The notes under the pieces were generated by a model. It saw only the letters and a list, made by a program, of their open reading frames with translations. It was not told the origin of the DNA and ran no database searches. From Stenotrophomonas africana (GTDB lineage: Bacteria; Pseudomonadota; Gammaproteobacteria; Xanthomonadales; Xanthomonadaceae): a stretch of 64,000 nt of DNA. Positions 49,015 to 59,177 of the stretch are shown piece after piece. The DNA lies in NCBI RefSeq assembly GCF_013004645.1, contig NZ_JABEME010000011.1, forward strand, positions 62,001 to 126,000. Direction: 5' to 3'. Made by a program: the position numbers and the translations under genes. Position 1 is the stretch's first letter. Every line of letters begins with the position of its first letter.

Positions 49015-49212
49015 ATGCCCAAGATCAAGACCAACCGGGCAGCGGCCAAGCGTTTCCGCAAGACCGCCTCGGGCAAGTACAAGTGCGGCCACGCCAACCG
49101 TAGCCACATCCTCACGAAGAAAGCGACCAAGCGTAAGCGTAATCTGCGTCAGACGGGCCATGTCCGTGCAGAAGACGCAGGCCGTCTGGACCGCATGCTC
49201 CCTTACCTCTGA
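49015..49212 (+). CDS. rpmI: 50S ribosomal protein L35
   Basis: 65 residues, highly basic; [20 protein letters not shown] is the canonical N-terminus and fixes the start. The untranslated stretch 48827-49014 has a CGACCC/GGGTCG stem near 48904-48925 and may hold the ribosomal-protein leader known for this operon, which I cannot confirm. rplT starts 11 bases after the stop. Confidence 0.97.
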   Translation: MPKIKTNRAAAKRFRKTASGKYKCGHANRSHILTKKATKRKRNLRQTGHVRAEDAGRLDRMLPYL

Positions 49213-49223
49213 GGAACTGAAAA

Positions 49224-49583
49224 ATGGCACGAGTTAAGCGTGGCGTACAGGCGCGTCGCCGCCACAAGAAAATCCTGGATCTCGCCAAGGGCTATTACAA
49301 CGCCCGTCGCAAGGTCTTCCGCGTCGCCAAGCAGGCGGTCATCAAGGCACAGCAGTACGCCTACATCGGCCGTAAGCAGAAGAAGCGCAACTTCCGTTCG
49401 CTGTGGATCACCCGTATCAATGCGGCTGCCCGCATCAACGGTCTGAGCTACAGCCGCTTCATGAACGGTCTGCTGAAGGCCGGCATCACCCTGGATCGCA
49501 AGGTCCTGGCTGACATCGCCGTGCACGACGCAGCCGGTTTTGCCGCGCTGGCCGAAAAGGCCAAGGGCGCGCTGGCGGCATAA
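49224..49583 (+). CDS. rplT: 50S ribosomal protein L20
   Basis: 119 residues, RNA-binding and autoregulatory in other bacteria. [20 protein letters not shown] and [18 protein letters not shown] are standard. Its stop codon at 49581-49583 overlaps the 5' copy of a sequence able to pair with the following terminator arm. Confidence 0.97.
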   Translation: MARVKRGVQARRRHKKILDLAKGYYNARRKVFRVAKQAVIKAQQYAYIGRKQKKRNFRSLWITRINAAARINGLSYSRFMNGLLKAGITLDRKVLADIAVHDAAGFAALAEKAKGALAA

Positions 49584-49602
49584 GTCCTTCCCGATGCCGT
49601 AA

Positions 49603-50772
<1,170 letters not shown>

Positions 50773-50783
50773 GCCGCAACCAT

Positions 50784-50808
50784 GTAGAGCCGAGCCATGC
50801 TCGGCTGC
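50784..50808 (+). repeat. SMAG/REP palindrome between pheS and pheT
   Basis: GTAG (50784-50787), AGCCGAGC-CAT-GCTCGGCT. A second small palindrome (GGCCCAGGCGCATGCGCCGGGCC, about 50822-50844) follows before the pheT ribosome site. Confidence 0.8.
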
Positions 50809-50859
50809 TCCTAAATTCGCAGGCCCAGGCGCATGCGCCGGGCCCACCAGGGTGACACC

Positions 50860-53241
50860 ATGAAATTCTCCGAAAACTGGCTGCGCAGCCACGTCCCGAC
50901 CTCCGCCTCGCGCGATGAACTGAGCGCGGTGCTGACCGCCATCGGTCTGGAAGTGGAAGAGGTGACTGCGCTGGGCGAAGGCCTCGATCACGTGGTCGTG
51001 GCACGCATCGTCGACGCAGTACGCCATCCGGAAGCCGACCGCCTGCAGGTGTGCAGGGTCGATGCCGGGCAGGGCGAGCTGCTGCAGATCGTCTGCGGTG
51101 CGCCGAACGCCCGCCCGGGCCTGGTCGCGCCGCTGGCGATGGTCGGGGCGCAGATCGGCGAACTGAAGATCAAGCCAGCCAAACTGCGCGGCGTCGAGTC
51201 CAACGGCATGTTGTGCTCGGCCAAGGAGCTGGGCCTGGACAATGATGCCTCCGGCCTGCTGGAACTGCCGGACGACGCACCGGTGGGCCAGTCCCTGGTC
51301 GAGTACCTCGGCCTGCCGGACGCCAGCATCGAGATCAAGCTGACCCCGAACCGCGCCGACTGCTTCAGCCTGCGCGGCATCGCCTACGACGTCGCCGCCG
51401 CGACCCGCAGCGAAGTGCTGGACTTCGCGGCAGACGCCATTCCGGCGGTCGGCAGCCGTGAGCTGGCCATCCAGCTCGACGCTGGCGCTGAAGCGCCGCG
51501 TTACCTGGGCCGCGTCATCGAAGGCGTCAACGCCGCTGCCCAAACCCCGCTGTGGATGGCCGAGCGCCTGCGCCGCAGCGGCGTGCGTCCGGTCTCGCTG
51601 CTGGTCGACATCACCCAGTACGTGATGCTGGAGCTGGGCCAGCCGATGCATGCCTACGACCTCGGCACCCTGCAGGGCAGCATCGCTGTGCGCCGTTCGC
51701 GTGCGGGCGAGAGCCTGAAGCTGCTGGATGGCCGTGATGCCACGCTGGATGACAGCTTCCTGGTGGTGACCGATGCTGACCGTGCGGTTGGCCTGGCCGG
51801 CCTGATGGGCGGCTTCGACACCCGTGTCACCGACGCCACCACCGCCGTGTTCCTGGAAGCCGCGCACTTCGCACCGGCCGCGATCATGGGCCGTGGCCGC
51901 AAGCTGGGCCTGCACACCGATGCCGGCCATCGCTTCGAGCGTGGCGTCGACCCGGCATTGCCACGCACCGCCATCGAATACGCCACCCGCCTGGTGCTGG
52001 ACCTGGCCGGTGGTACCCCGGCGCCGGTCACCGAGGCCGTGCGCGCCGACGACCTGCCGAAGCCGGCGACGATCCTGCTGCGCCGCGCCCGCATCACCCG
52101 CGTGCTCGGCATCACCATCGACGATGCTGAAGTCGAGCGCATCCTGCGCGCGCTGGGCATGGACGTGGTCGCCACCGCCGACGGCTGGCAGGTGGTCGCG
52201 CCGAGCCGCCGCTTCGACATCGCCATCGAAGAGGACCTGATCGAGGAACTCGCGCGCATCCACGGTTACGAGCAGATCCCGACCACGCTGCCGGGCGGTG
52301 CCTCGCGCGTGGCGATGCCGAGCGAGACGCAGCTGGACGCGCTGAGCGTGCGCCGCCAGCTGATCGCCCGTGACCAGCAGGAAACCGTAAATTTCGCCTT
52401 CGTCGACGACGCGCTGCTGACCCAGTGGAAGCTGCGCGACGGCCTGGTCCCGCTGGCCAACCCGCTGTCAGCCGAACTGGCAGTGATGCGCCCGTCGCTG
52501 CTGCCGGGCCTGGTCGCCACATTGGGCCGCAACGCTGCCCGCCAGTTGGGCCGCGTGCGCCTGTTCGAGCTCGGCCGCGTGTTCGCCCAGCAGGCCGGAG
52601 ACGGCCAACCGGCACCGCTGGAAACCCCGCGTGTGGCCGCTGCGGTCTGCGGCGAGGCGCAGGCGGTGCAGTGGGGCCTGCCGACCCGCAAGGTCGACTT
52701 CCATGACCTGAAGGGCGACCTGGAATCGCTGGCGGCCGCCAGTGGCGCGCAGTTGGCGTTCCACCCGTCGGCCCGACCCTATGGCCACCCGGTGCGTTCA
52801 GCCGAAGTATTCCGCGATGGCGTGGCAATCGGCTGGATCGGTCAGATCCACCCGCGCCTGGCCAAGGCAATGGACATCGAAGCCGATGTCTACGCCTTCG
52901 AGCTGGACCTGGGGCCGCTGACCGCCCGTCGCCTGCCGCGTGCCGGCGAGCTGTCGCGCTTCCCGGCGGTGCGTCGCGACCTGGCATTCCTGGTGCCTGA
53001 ACAGGTGGCCTGGGCCGACCTGGCCGCCACCGTCCGCCATGCCGCCGGCCCGCTGCTGCGCGACCTGAACCTGTTCGACCGCTACGTCGGTCAGGGTGTC
53101 GAGCCGGGGTTCAAGAGTCTCGCTATGGGCTTGATTTTGCAGGACAAGTCGCGCACTCTGACGGACCGCGACGTGGATGCGGTGGTGGCCGAGGCGGTCA
53201 CTGCCATCGAGCGTGAACATCACGCCCGGATCCGCGGCTGA
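50860..53241 (+). CDS. pheT: Phenylalanine-tRNA ligase beta subunit
   Basis: 793 residues. Order of domains: tRNA-binding OB fold (about 40-150, VCGAPNARPG), B3/B4 editing domain (about 210-380), B5 (about 400-470), core-like domain (about 480-680) and the C-terminal anticodon-binding FDX-ACB domain (about 700-793). ATG at 50860 with AGGGTG upstream; the nine extra codons to an earlier ATG are unlikely. ihfA follows after 27 bases, as in E. coli. Confidence 0.97.
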   Translation: MKFSENWLRSHVPTSASRDELSAVLTAIGLEVEEVTALGEGLDHVVVARIVDAVRHPEADRLQVCRVDAGQGELLQIVCGAPNARPGLVAPLAMVGAQIGELKIKPAKLRGVESNGMLCSAKELGLDNDASGLLELPDDAPVGQSLVEYLGLPDASIEIKLTPNRADCFSLRGIAYDVAAATRSEVLDFAADAIPAVGSRELAIQLDAGAEAPRYLGRVIEGVNAAAQTPLWMAERLRRSGVRPVSLLVDITQYVMLELGQPMHAYDLGTLQGSIAVRRSRAGESLKLLDGRDATLDDSFLVVTDADRAVGLAGLMGGFDTRVTDATTAVFLEAAHFAPAAIMGRGRKLGLHTDAGHRFERGVDPALPRTAIEYATRLVLDLAGGTPAPVTEAVRADDLPKPATILLRRARITRVLGITIDDAEVERILRALGMDVVATADGWQVVAPSRRFDIAIEEDLIEELARIHGYEQIPTTLPGGASRVAMPSETQLDALSVRRQLIARDQQETVNFAFVDDALLTQWKLRDGLVPLANPLSAELAVMRPSLLPGLVATLGRNAARQLGRVRLFELGRVFAQQAGDGQPAPLETPRVAAAVCGEAQAVQWGLPTRKVDFHDLKGDLESLAAASGAQLAFHPSARPYGHPVRSAEVFRDGVAIGWIGQIHPRLAKAMDIEADVYAFELDLGPLTARRLPRAGELSRFPAVRRDLAFLVPEQVAWADLAATVRHAAGPLLRDLNLFDRYVGQGVEPGFKSLAMGLILQDKSRTLTDRDVDAVVAEAVTAIEREHHARIRG

Positions 53242-53268
53242 GCGGGCAGCACTCGGGGGTAGCAGGCA

Positions 53269-53568
53269 ATGGCATTGACCAAGGCGGAGATGGCGGAGAA
53301 GCTGTTCGACGAAGTCGGTCTGAACAAGCGGGAAGCCAAGGAATTCGTCGACGCGTTTTTCGATGTGCTGCGTGAAGCATTGGAACAGGGACGTCAGGTG
53401 AAGCTGTCGGGCTTCGGTAATTTCGATCTGCGGCGCAAGAACCAGCGCCCGGGTCGTAACCCCAAGACCGGCGAGGAAATTCCGATTTCCGCCCGTACGG
53501 TGGTCACCTTCCGTCCGGGCCAGAAGCTCAAGGAGAGGGTGGAAGCTTATGCTGGATCCGGGCAGTAA
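53269..53568 (+). CDS. ihfA: Integration host factor subunit alpha
   Basis: 99 residues, HU/IHF family. [13 protein letters not shown] at the N-terminus and the DNA-intercalating arm [20 protein letters not shown] mark it as IHF-alpha. With IhfB it bends DNA at specific sites. Position after pheT is conserved across gamma-proteobacteria. The last 20 bases overlap the MerR gene. Confidence 0.96.
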   Translation: MALTKAEMAEKLFDEVGLNKREAKEFVDAFFDVLREALEQGRQVKLSGFGNFDLRRKNQRPGRNPKTGEEIPISARTVVTFRPGQKLKERVEAYAGSGQ

Positions 53569-53905
53569 CCGCGAACTACCGCCGATCCCGGCCAAGCGCT
53601 ACTTCACCATCGGTGAAGTCAGCGAGCTGTGCGACGTCAAGCCGCACGTCCTGCGCTACTGGGAAACCGAGTTTCCCAGCCTTGAGCCGGCCAAGCGCCG
53701 AGGCAACCGCCGCTACTACCAGCGCCATGACGTGCTGATGGTGCGGCAGATCCGCAGCCTGCTGTACGAACAGGGCTACACCATCGGTGGTGCACGCCTG
53801 CGTCTGGACGGCCCCGATGCCCGCGAGGAATCGGCGCTGAGCAACCAGATCATCAAGCAGGTACGCATGGAGCTGGAAGAAGTGCTGCAGTTGTTGCGCC
53901 GCTGA
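53549..53905 (+). CDS. MerR-family transcriptional regulator
   Basis: 118 residues. The N-terminal winged helix ([20 protein letters not shown] then [10 protein letters not shown]) is followed by the MerR dimerisation helix. No metal-binding cysteines or effector domain are present: it is a short form found next to ihfA in many gamma-proteobacteria, with unknown target. Translationally coupled to ihfA by a 20-base overlap. Confidence 0.9.
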   Translation: MLDPGSNRELPPIPAKRYFTIGEVSELCDVKPHVLRYWETEFPSLEPAKRRGNRRYYQRHDVLMVRQIRSLLYEQGYTIGGARLRLDGPDAREESALSNQIIKQVRMELEEVLQLLRR

Positions 53906-53973
53906 TCCCATTTCCATCGTAATCCGCTATACTTCACGGCCCGCCGCACTGGCGGGCACATCGCAGCATCAGT

Positions 53974-54050
53974 CGGGGCGTAGCGCAGCCTGGTAGCGCA
54001 TCTGCCTGGGGGGCAGAGGGTCGTCGGTTCGAATCCGGCCGTCCCGACCA
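53974..54050 (+). tRNA. tRNA-Pro (anticodon GGG)
   Basis: 77 bases with encoded CCA. Acceptor CGGGGCG pairs with CGTCCCG (one G-T). The anticodon loop CTGGGGG sits on TCTGC/GCAGA. A -10-like TATACT at 53928-53933 lies about 40 bases upstream. It follows the ihfA-merR pair. Confidence 0.97.
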
Positions 54051-54066
54051 CTGTGATGAATCAAGA

Positions 54067-54096
54067 AGCCCGCGCAGCGATGCGTGGGCTTTTTTG
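54067..54096 (+). terminator. Terminator after tRNA-Pro
   Basis: AGCCCGCGCA-GCGA-TGCGTGGGCT (one G-T pair) followed by six T. It starts 16 bases after the tRNA. Confidence 0.92.
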
Positions 54097-54167
54097 TGCG
54101 TGCGGTGTATGCTGCGCGCCACTCGTACTACCGCGGCTGCTGAACCCGGTACTCACGAGAACACATC

Positions 54168-54368
54168 ATGGAATCTGCAAGAAACCGTGCCTGGCGCCGC
54201 AGCCAGGCCCGCAACCGCGGTGGCGACCGCGCCACGGCCGCGTACAGCTACAAGCCCGAGAAGAACTGGAAGCTGCTGTATACGCGCGATGCCAAGCTCG
54301 CGCGTGCACGCCAGCTGGGTTTCACCTATCCGGTCCTCAGTGCCCGCCAACTGCAGGAACAGGAATGA
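54168..54368 (+). CDS. Small basic protein upstream of the phosphatase gene
   Basis: 66 residues, Arg/Lys-rich, with no membrane segment. The N-terminal third is a basic run (MESARNRAWRRSQARNRGGD) and the C-terminal part RDAKLARARQLGFTYPVLSA looks folded. No family recognised. Its stop overlaps the start of the phosphatase-like gene (ATGA), which supports translation and a shared role. It begins 72 bases after the tRNA-Pro terminator. Confidence 0.7.
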   Translation: MESARNRAWRRSQARNRGGDRATAAYSYKPEKNWKLLYTRDAKLARARQLGFTYPVLSARQLQEQE

Positions 54369-54706
54369 TCAACCTGCTGTTCGTCTGCAGCCGCAACCAG
54401 CTGCGCAGCCCGACCGCCGAAGCCATGTGGCGACGGCGGCCCGGCTTCGCCGCGCTGTCGGCCGGCACCAGCCCGCATGCACGACGCCCCATCGGTCCGG
54501 CGGATATCCGCTGGGCCGATGTCATCCTCGTGATGGAAGCCAAGCACCAGCATCGCCTGCAGGCCGCATACGCGCGCCTGCTGGAACACAAGCGCCTGCA
54601 TTGCCTGGACATCGCCGACGACTATCGCTGCATGGATCCGCTGTTGATGGACCTGCTGGAGGCCAAGGTGGCCGCATATCTCGGTCAGCTGCCGGCAAAA
54701 CGGTAG
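54365..54706 (+). CDS. Short low-molecular-weight protein-tyrosine-phosphatase-like protein
   Basis: 113 residues, shorter than the usual 140-160. The P-loop C8-S-R-N-Q-L-R14-S15 (LLFVCSRNQLRSPTAEAMW) fits the CX5R(S/T) signature, and a DP pair at D91 (CMDPLL) matches the general-acid loop. Several surface helices of full-length enzymes are missing. It could dephosphorylate proteins or small arsenate-like oxyanions; no arsenic genes are nearby. Its 3' end overlaps the convergent GNAT gene by 22 bases. Confidence 0.8.
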   Translation: MINLLFVCSRNQLRSPTAEAMWRRRPGFAALSAGTSPHARRPIGPADIRWADVILVMEAKHQHRLQAAYARLLEHKRLHCLDIADDYRCMDPLLMDLLEAKVAAYLGQLPAKR

Positions 54707-55134
54707 ATCAACTCCGGATCTCCTTCGTCCAGTCCATGCACGATGCCGCTGTCGATGAAACCCGAGGCGGCGAGCAGGCGCTGCATGGCGGTATTGGAGG
54801 CATTGGTCGAAGTGAACAGCTTGCCTTGGCCCTGCAGCGCGATGGCATGGCGCAGCAGGGCGGCACCCACGCCCTGGCTGCGTTGTTCGCGCGCCACCAT
54901 CAGCATCTCGACGAAGGCTTCGCCGAAGAAGTGATGGTGGATGACCAGGTAACCGGCCAGCTGGCCGGCCCGTTCGCCCACATGCACGCCACCGCCGGCC
55001 AGCCAGTCGGGGATCTGCCGTGCCCGTCGCGGATCGTGGGCCGCAACGCTGTCGAGCGCGATCAGCGCGGGGACGTCGTCGGGCATCGCCTCGCGGATAT
55101 ACAGCAGGGTCGAGGAGGGGGCGGGCGGCAGCAT
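54685..55134 (-). CDS. GNAT-family N-acetyltransferase
   Basis: 149 residues. The acetyl-CoA pyrophosphate loop is REQRSQGVGAALLRHA (about 82-97), after the conserved strand EAFVEMLMV. The C-terminal strand pair (LFTSTNASNTAMQRLLAASG, then F) is typical. Substrate unknown. It converges on, and overlaps, the phosphatase-like gene. Confidence 0.85.
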   Translation of the reverse strand: MLPPAPSSTLLYIREAMPDDVPALIALDSVAAHDPRRARQIPDWLAGGGVHVGERAGQLAGYLVIHHHFFGEAFVEMLMVAREQRSQGVGAALLRHAIALQGQGKLFTSTNASNTAMQRLLAASGFIDSGIVHGLDEGDPELIYRFAGS

Positions 55135-55220
55135 CGAAGGCTCCAGGGCTGGGTGCGCCCAGTCTATCGGTCACGTCGGCCGTATCTGCGCATCCGCCAC
55201 AGCCAGCGTGTGGTCGGCAG

Positions 55221-55730
55221 TCAATACACACGAAACTCGGCACGGCAGCCGTCGCTGACCCACACGCCGCGGCGGTCCCAGCCCCAGTTGCGGTCCTCGA
55301 TGCAGGTCGTCACCGATTTCTGCTTGACCAGCCGCACCTCGTGACGCACGCGGATCCGGCACTCCTTGTCCTTGTTCTCGTAGGACTCGCAGACCAGGCG
55401 TTCACCCTCGTTGTCGCGATCACGGCCGCGGCCACGACCCGGCCAGCGGCCATGTTCGTCGGCGACGAACTCGGCGCGGCAGCCATCGGTCACCCACAGC
55501 ATGCGCCGGCTCTGGCCCCAGTTCTGGTCTTCCACGCAACGGGTCACCGACAGCTGCCTGGCCAGACGCATCGGACCCTCGATGGGGCATTGCTCGGTCT
55601 TGTTGAACTGGGATTCGCAGCGGAGCGCTGGAATGTGATCAGTGTCGTAGTCCTGGGCGGCCACGGCGGTGGCGGCCAGCAGCAGGGCAAGGGCGGCGCC
55701 GGTGATCGGCAGCAGCGGGCGAAGGGTCAT
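55221..55730 (-). CDS. Secreted protein with two DUF3011 repeats (copy 1)
   Basis: 169 residues. A signal peptide (about 1-25, ending AVAAQ) is followed by two tandem repeats of about 60 residues, each with two conserved Cys, a WG pair and the end WVxDGCRAEF. The linker is rich in Gly, Arg and Asp. Likely periplasmic or surface exposed; function unknown. A closely similar protein is encoded at 60450-61010 on the other strand. ATG at 55730 begins the signal peptide. Confidence 0.85.
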   Translation of the reverse strand: MTLRPLLPITGAALALLLAATAVAAQDYDTDHIPALRCESQFNKTEQCPIEGPMRLARQLSVTRCVEDQNWGQSRRMLWVTDGCRAEFVADEHGRWPGRGRGRDRDNEGERLVCESYENKDKECRIRVRHEVRLVKQKSVTTCIEDRNWGWDRRGVWVSDGCRAEFRVY

Positions 55731-56005
55731 GGGGAGCCTCGAGCGGGGATTCGGGCGGCAAGAATGACCCAGCACGGGACCGTCGGAACGCATCGTTCCG
55801 GAACTGGCTCAGTAGGGATTTAGTAGTGCGCACGGGCCCATGCAGAGGCTTACATCCCGTATCATCGCTGCACATCCGATCGCATCGGTTTACACCTTCT
55901 TACATGTCTCCCACGCCGTTCGGCGCAGCCTGTGGCTGCCGTCACTGGTGTGCGGGCGGCCTGTGGGGGAGGATGCGCGGACCACGACGACCACAGGGGG
56001 TTGCG

Positions 56006-56368
56006 TTGATCAGCAGTACCGTCATTCATCGCTCGGCCGACGCAGGTGGCGCCGAGGTGCGGGTCCTGGACACTACGTTCAAGGGCAAGCATGTGTTCAT
56101 CGCCTGGGGCCTGCGCGGGCCGGAACTGACCCGTAGCGCGGACCCGGCTGCCACCGTGGCTGCGCGCAAGGCATTGCATGCCGTTGCCGGGCACAGTGAA
56201 GGGCCGCGCAGCCCGGAAGTGTTCATCGCCAACCAGTCGGCGGTGGCGATCACGGTCTATCGGCTGCTTACCGAAGCGCGCTCCGGTGACGCCATCTTCT
56301 TCCTGTGCGATTCACAGGCGGTGGTCGAGTGGCTGATCACCGCGCTGGAAGTGCAGGGCGCGGACTGA
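56006..56368 (+). CDS. Hypothetical protein, about 120 residues
   Basis: The frame is open from 55826, but the best start is TTG at 56006, because AGGGGG (55995-56000) lies five bases upstream and the sequence before it has no coding character. The protein shows alternating strands and helices (STVIHRSADAGGAEVRVLDT, VFIAWGLRGPELT) and ends DSQAVVEWLITALEVQGAD. No family recognised, no signal peptide or membrane segment. The upstream gap 55731-56005 shows a TATCAT (55859-55864) and nothing else clear. Confidence 0.6.
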   Translation: MISSTVIHRSADAGGAEVRVLDTTFKGKHVFIAWGLRGPELTRSADPAATVAARKALHAVAGHSEGPRSPEVFIANQSAVAITVYRLLTEARSGDAIFFLCDSQAVVEWLITALEVQGAD

Positions 56369-56392
56369 TTCCACGCTCCGGCGCGCAGCGAT

Positions 56393-57085
56393 TCAAGCCA
56401 GTGCTGCGTCCACCGCAGCCTGCGCATGCAGAGCAGTGGTATCGAACAGCGGCACTGCACTGTCCTCCGGGCGTACCAGCAGCATGATCTCGGTGCAGCC
56501 AAGAATGATCGCTTCGGCGCCGCGCGCCACCAGTCGCGCGATCACGCCGGCATAGATCTGTCGTGACTGCTCGCTGACCACGCCGGCAATCAGCTCCTGG
56601 TAGATGATGTCGTGCACGCTGCACCGGTCATCGGCACCGGGCACCAGCACCTCCAGGCCGAAGCGATCCTGCAGCCGGCCGCGGTAGAAGTCCTGCTCCA
56701 TGGTGAAGGCGGTGCCAAGCAGGCCCACCTTGCGTGCGCCGGCCTGCACGATGGCCTGGGCGGTGGGGTCGGCGATATGCAGCAGCGGCAATGGGCAGGC
56801 TGCCTCGATACGGTCAGCCAGCTTGTGCATGGTATTGGTGCAGACCAGCAGCAGATCGGCGCCACCGGCCTGCAGGCGCCGTGCGGCGTCAACCATGTGG
56901 TCGCCCAGTGCAGCCCAGTCGCCGTCATGCTGCAACTGCTTGATGCCGGCGAAATCCACCGACCACAGCAGCAGTTGTGCCGAATGTGCGCCACCGAGGC
57001 GCTGCCGCACGTCCTCGTTGATGAGCCGGTAGTACTGGGCCGAGCTTTCCCAGCTCATGCCGCCGATCAGGCCGAGGGTTTTCAT
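56393..57085 (-). CDS. Aspartate/glutamate racemase family protein
   Basis: 230 residues. The family's two catalytic cysteines are present in LLVCTNTMHKL and IILGCTEIMLL; the N-terminal phosphate-type loop is GLIGGMSWESS. It probably interconverts L- and D-aspartate or glutamate. ATG at 57085 (MKTLGLIGG) is used; the frame is open for 28 more codons. It is divergent from a LysE-type exporter gene, 155 bases away. Confidence 0.88.
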   Translation of the reverse strand: MKTLGLIGGMSWESSAQYYRLINEDVRQRLGGAHSAQLLLWSVDFAGIKQLQHDGDWAALGDHMVDAARRLQAGGADLLLVCTNTMHKLADRIEAACPLPLLHIADPTAQAIVQAGARKVGLLGTAFTMEQDFYRGRLQDRFGLEVLVPGADDRCSVHDIIYQELIAGVVSEQSRQIYAGVIARLVARGAEAIILGCTEIMLLVRPEDSAVPLFDTTALHAQAAVDAALA

Positions 57086-57240
57086 GCACAGCTCCAAGCC
57101 AGGAACCCTCATTGCAGCACAGATGGTGCCCGGTTGCCGATGCCGGCGATCTGTAACCACCGTATCCATGTTGTGCTGTATGTGCCGCGCGCTGCAGGCG
57201 CGCTCTATGCTGGTTGGGTCTTCTGAAGTGGATGTGCGCT

Positions 57241-57882
57241 ATGGCCCTGCATACCTGGTGGTGGTTCCTCGCCACGGTGTTCGTTCTGTGTGGCACGCCG
57301 GGGCCGAACATGCTGCATATCCTCGGCCGCAGCGTCGGGCTCGGCTTCCGCGGCAGCGTGCCGGCGATGGCCGGCTGCCTGCTGGCGATGCTGCTGGTGC
57401 TGGCGGCCTCCGCAGCGGGCCTGAGTGCGTTGCTGCATTCCTCGCCGATGCTGTTCGAGGTGCTGCGTTATCTGGGCGTGGCCTATCTGGCCTGGCTGGG
57501 CCTGAAGGCATGGCGTGACAGTTGCCGGTCAGCACCACCGGTGACGGTCGATGCCGCGCTGCCGGCTGCGGCGTCGCTGGGCGCGTGGAAGGTGTTCCGT
57601 GGCGGCCTTCTGGTGGGTCTGAGCAATCCCAAGTTGCTGCTGTTCGCGGCGGCGTTCCTGCCGCAGTTCGTCGATCCGTCCCGTGGCCAGGCGCTGCAAT
57701 ACAGCGTGCTGGTGACCACCTTCGCCGCTTGCGAACTGTTCTGGTACGTAATGTATGCAGCCGGTGGCCATGGCCTGCGCCGTTGGCTGGCCAAGCCGTT
57801 CGCACGACGCTGGTTCGAGCGGCTGGTGGGCAGCGTGTTCCTGGCGTTTGCCGTCGCGCTGCTGCGCTTCCGTCCGCGTTGA
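57241..57882 (+). CDS. LysE/RhtB-family amino acid exporter
   Basis: 213 residues, six membrane helices. The family signature GTPGPNMLHILGRS is at about 19-32. Members export amino acids or homoserine lactones. ATG at 57241 is used; a start nine codons earlier is possible. Divergent from the racemase gene. No regulator adjoins it. Confidence 0.88.
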   Translation: MALHTWWWFLATVFVLCGTPGPNMLHILGRSVGLGFRGSVPAMAGCLLAMLLVLAASAAGLSALLHSSPMLFEVLRYLGVAYLAWLGLKAWRDSCRSAPPVTVDAALPAAASLGAWKVFRGGLLVGLSNPKLLLFAAAFLPQFVDPSRGQALQYSVLVTTFAACELFWYVMYAAGGHGLRRWLAKPFARRWFERLVGSVFLAFAVALLRFRPR

Positions 57883-57976
57883 TTCACGCCGCGCACGCGG
57901 CCTGTTCACGGCTGCGGCATCGGCTACGGCCTAGCCTGATCATCCAGTACGCAGTCCCTGCGGGGAAAGGTTTGAC

Positions 57977-58150
57977 ATGATCAAGTGGGCCATCATCTTC
58001 GCCATCATCGGCGTCATTGCCGGCGTGCTCGGCTTTGGCGGCATTGCCGGCGCTGCGGTCGGCATCGCCAAGTTCCTGTTCTGGGCCGGCATCATCATCG
58101 CGGTGGTGCTGTTCCTGCTCGGCATGACCGTAGCGAAGAAGGTCAGCTAG
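57977..58150 (+). CDS. DUF1328 (YtjA-type) small membrane protein
   Basis: 57 residues with two membrane helices (about 3-24 and 32-50), beginning [20 protein letters not shown] and with a GIAGAA turn. DUF1328 proteins are short, widespread and of unknown function, often stress-induced. GGAAAGG precedes the ATG by about 9 bases. Converges on the SMR gene. Confidence 0.85.
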   Translation: MIKWAIIFAIIGVIAGVLGFGGIAGAAVGIAKFLFWAGIIIAVVLFLLGMTVAKKVS

Positions 58151-58172
58151 CGTGTGTCGCGCAGCAGCGTGC

Positions 58173-58505
58173 TCAGTGTGCGCTGCTGCGCGAGAACAGA
58201 TTGATCACCAGTACGCCGGCGCAGATCAGGCCGATGCCGATCAACGCCGGTGCATCCAGGCGCTGCTTGAACACCACCAGCCCGATCAGCGAGATCAGCA
58301 CGATGCCGACGCCGGACCAGATGGCGTAGGCGATGCCGGTCGGAATCGACTTCATGGTCACCGACAGCAGGTAGAAGCACAGTCCGTAGCCGACCAGCGC
58401 GCCCAGTGTCGGCGCCAGTCGACTCATACCGTCGGAGGCCTTCAGCAGCGACGTGGCGATCACTTCCAGCACGATCGCGGCGGCGAGATAGGCGTAGGGA
58501 TTCAT
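58173..58505 (-). CDS. SMR-family multidrug efflux protein
   Basis: 110 residues, four membrane helices. The essential membrane glutamate is E14 (AIVLEVIATSLLK), and YAIWSGVGIV matches the SMR drug-binding helix. It probably exports quaternary ammonium or related cations by proton antiport as a dimer; a guanidinium exporter is the alternative. It lies 13 bases after the TetR gene, which probably controls it. Confidence 0.88.
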   Translation of the reverse strand: MNPYAYLAAAIVLEVIATSLLKASDGMSRLAPTLGALVGYGLCFYLLSVTMKSIPTGIAYAIWSGVGIVLISLIGLVVFKQRLDAPALIGIGLICAGVLVINLFSRSSAH

Positions 58506-58518
58506 CGCGGGCTCCGGC

Positions 58519-59091
58519 TTACAGAGGATCGCACAGCTTCAGGGCCTGCTCGGCCATCGCCAGTGCATTGATGCGCTCTTCTTCGTCCAGTGGCCGGCCG
58601 TAAGCGGTGGCCCAGTAACCATCCGCCGCACAGCGCGCAGCGTACAGGCGAGGGTCGGTGGCTTCGCCGGGAAACTCGGCCAGCATCGCGCGCTTCCAGT
58701 CGCGCCAGTGCGCGAGCAGGGCCGGCTCCATCAGGTTGCCCAGGGTCAGTCCGATGTCGTTGTCCTGTTCCTGCTGCAGCAGATGCTCGAAATTGGCCTG
58801 CACATAAGCGCGGCTGAAACGACCATGGCCTTCGGGGTTTTCCTGCAGCAGGGCACGTATCCGCGCTTCGAACTCGCCGATGAGCGCTCCGATGGCTTCA
58901 TCCACCAGTGCCTGCTTGCTGCTGAAATGATGAAACAACGCACCCTTGCTGACACCGGCGGCCTGCGCGACGTCCTGCACGGTCAGCGCGGCCAGGCCGT
59001 GACCGCCGATCACTTCAATGGTGGCCTGCAGCAGTGACTGGCGCACGCTGTCGGGCGCCTTGCGGCGCGAACGGGAAGGGGATGCGGACAT
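58519..59091 (-). CDS. TetR-family regulator upstream of the SMR gene
   Basis: 190 residues. The HTH is LTVQDVAQAAGVSKGALFHH (about 34-53), followed by a helical ligand domain of TetR_C type. ATG at 59091 is used; the frame extends upstream into poor sequence. Same strand as and directly before the SMR pump, so autoregulated co-transcription and drug-responsive derepression are likely. Confidence 0.87.
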   Translation of the reverse strand: MSASPSRSRRKAPDSVRQSLLQATIEVIGGHGLAALTVQDVAQAAGVSKGALFHHFSSKQALVDEAIGALIGEFEARIRALLQENPEGHGRFSRAYVQANFEHLLQQEQDNDIGLTLGNLMEPALLAHWRDWKRAMLAEFPGEATDPRLYAARCAADGYWATAYGRPLDEEERINALAMAEQALKLCDPL

Positions 59092-59177
59092 GGCAGGAAG
59101 AAACCGACTGGACGGTACGATTGTAGCGCAGGCCCGCTGCGTTACCGCGCTGCCGGCCTGGACCGGCAGCGGAACCG

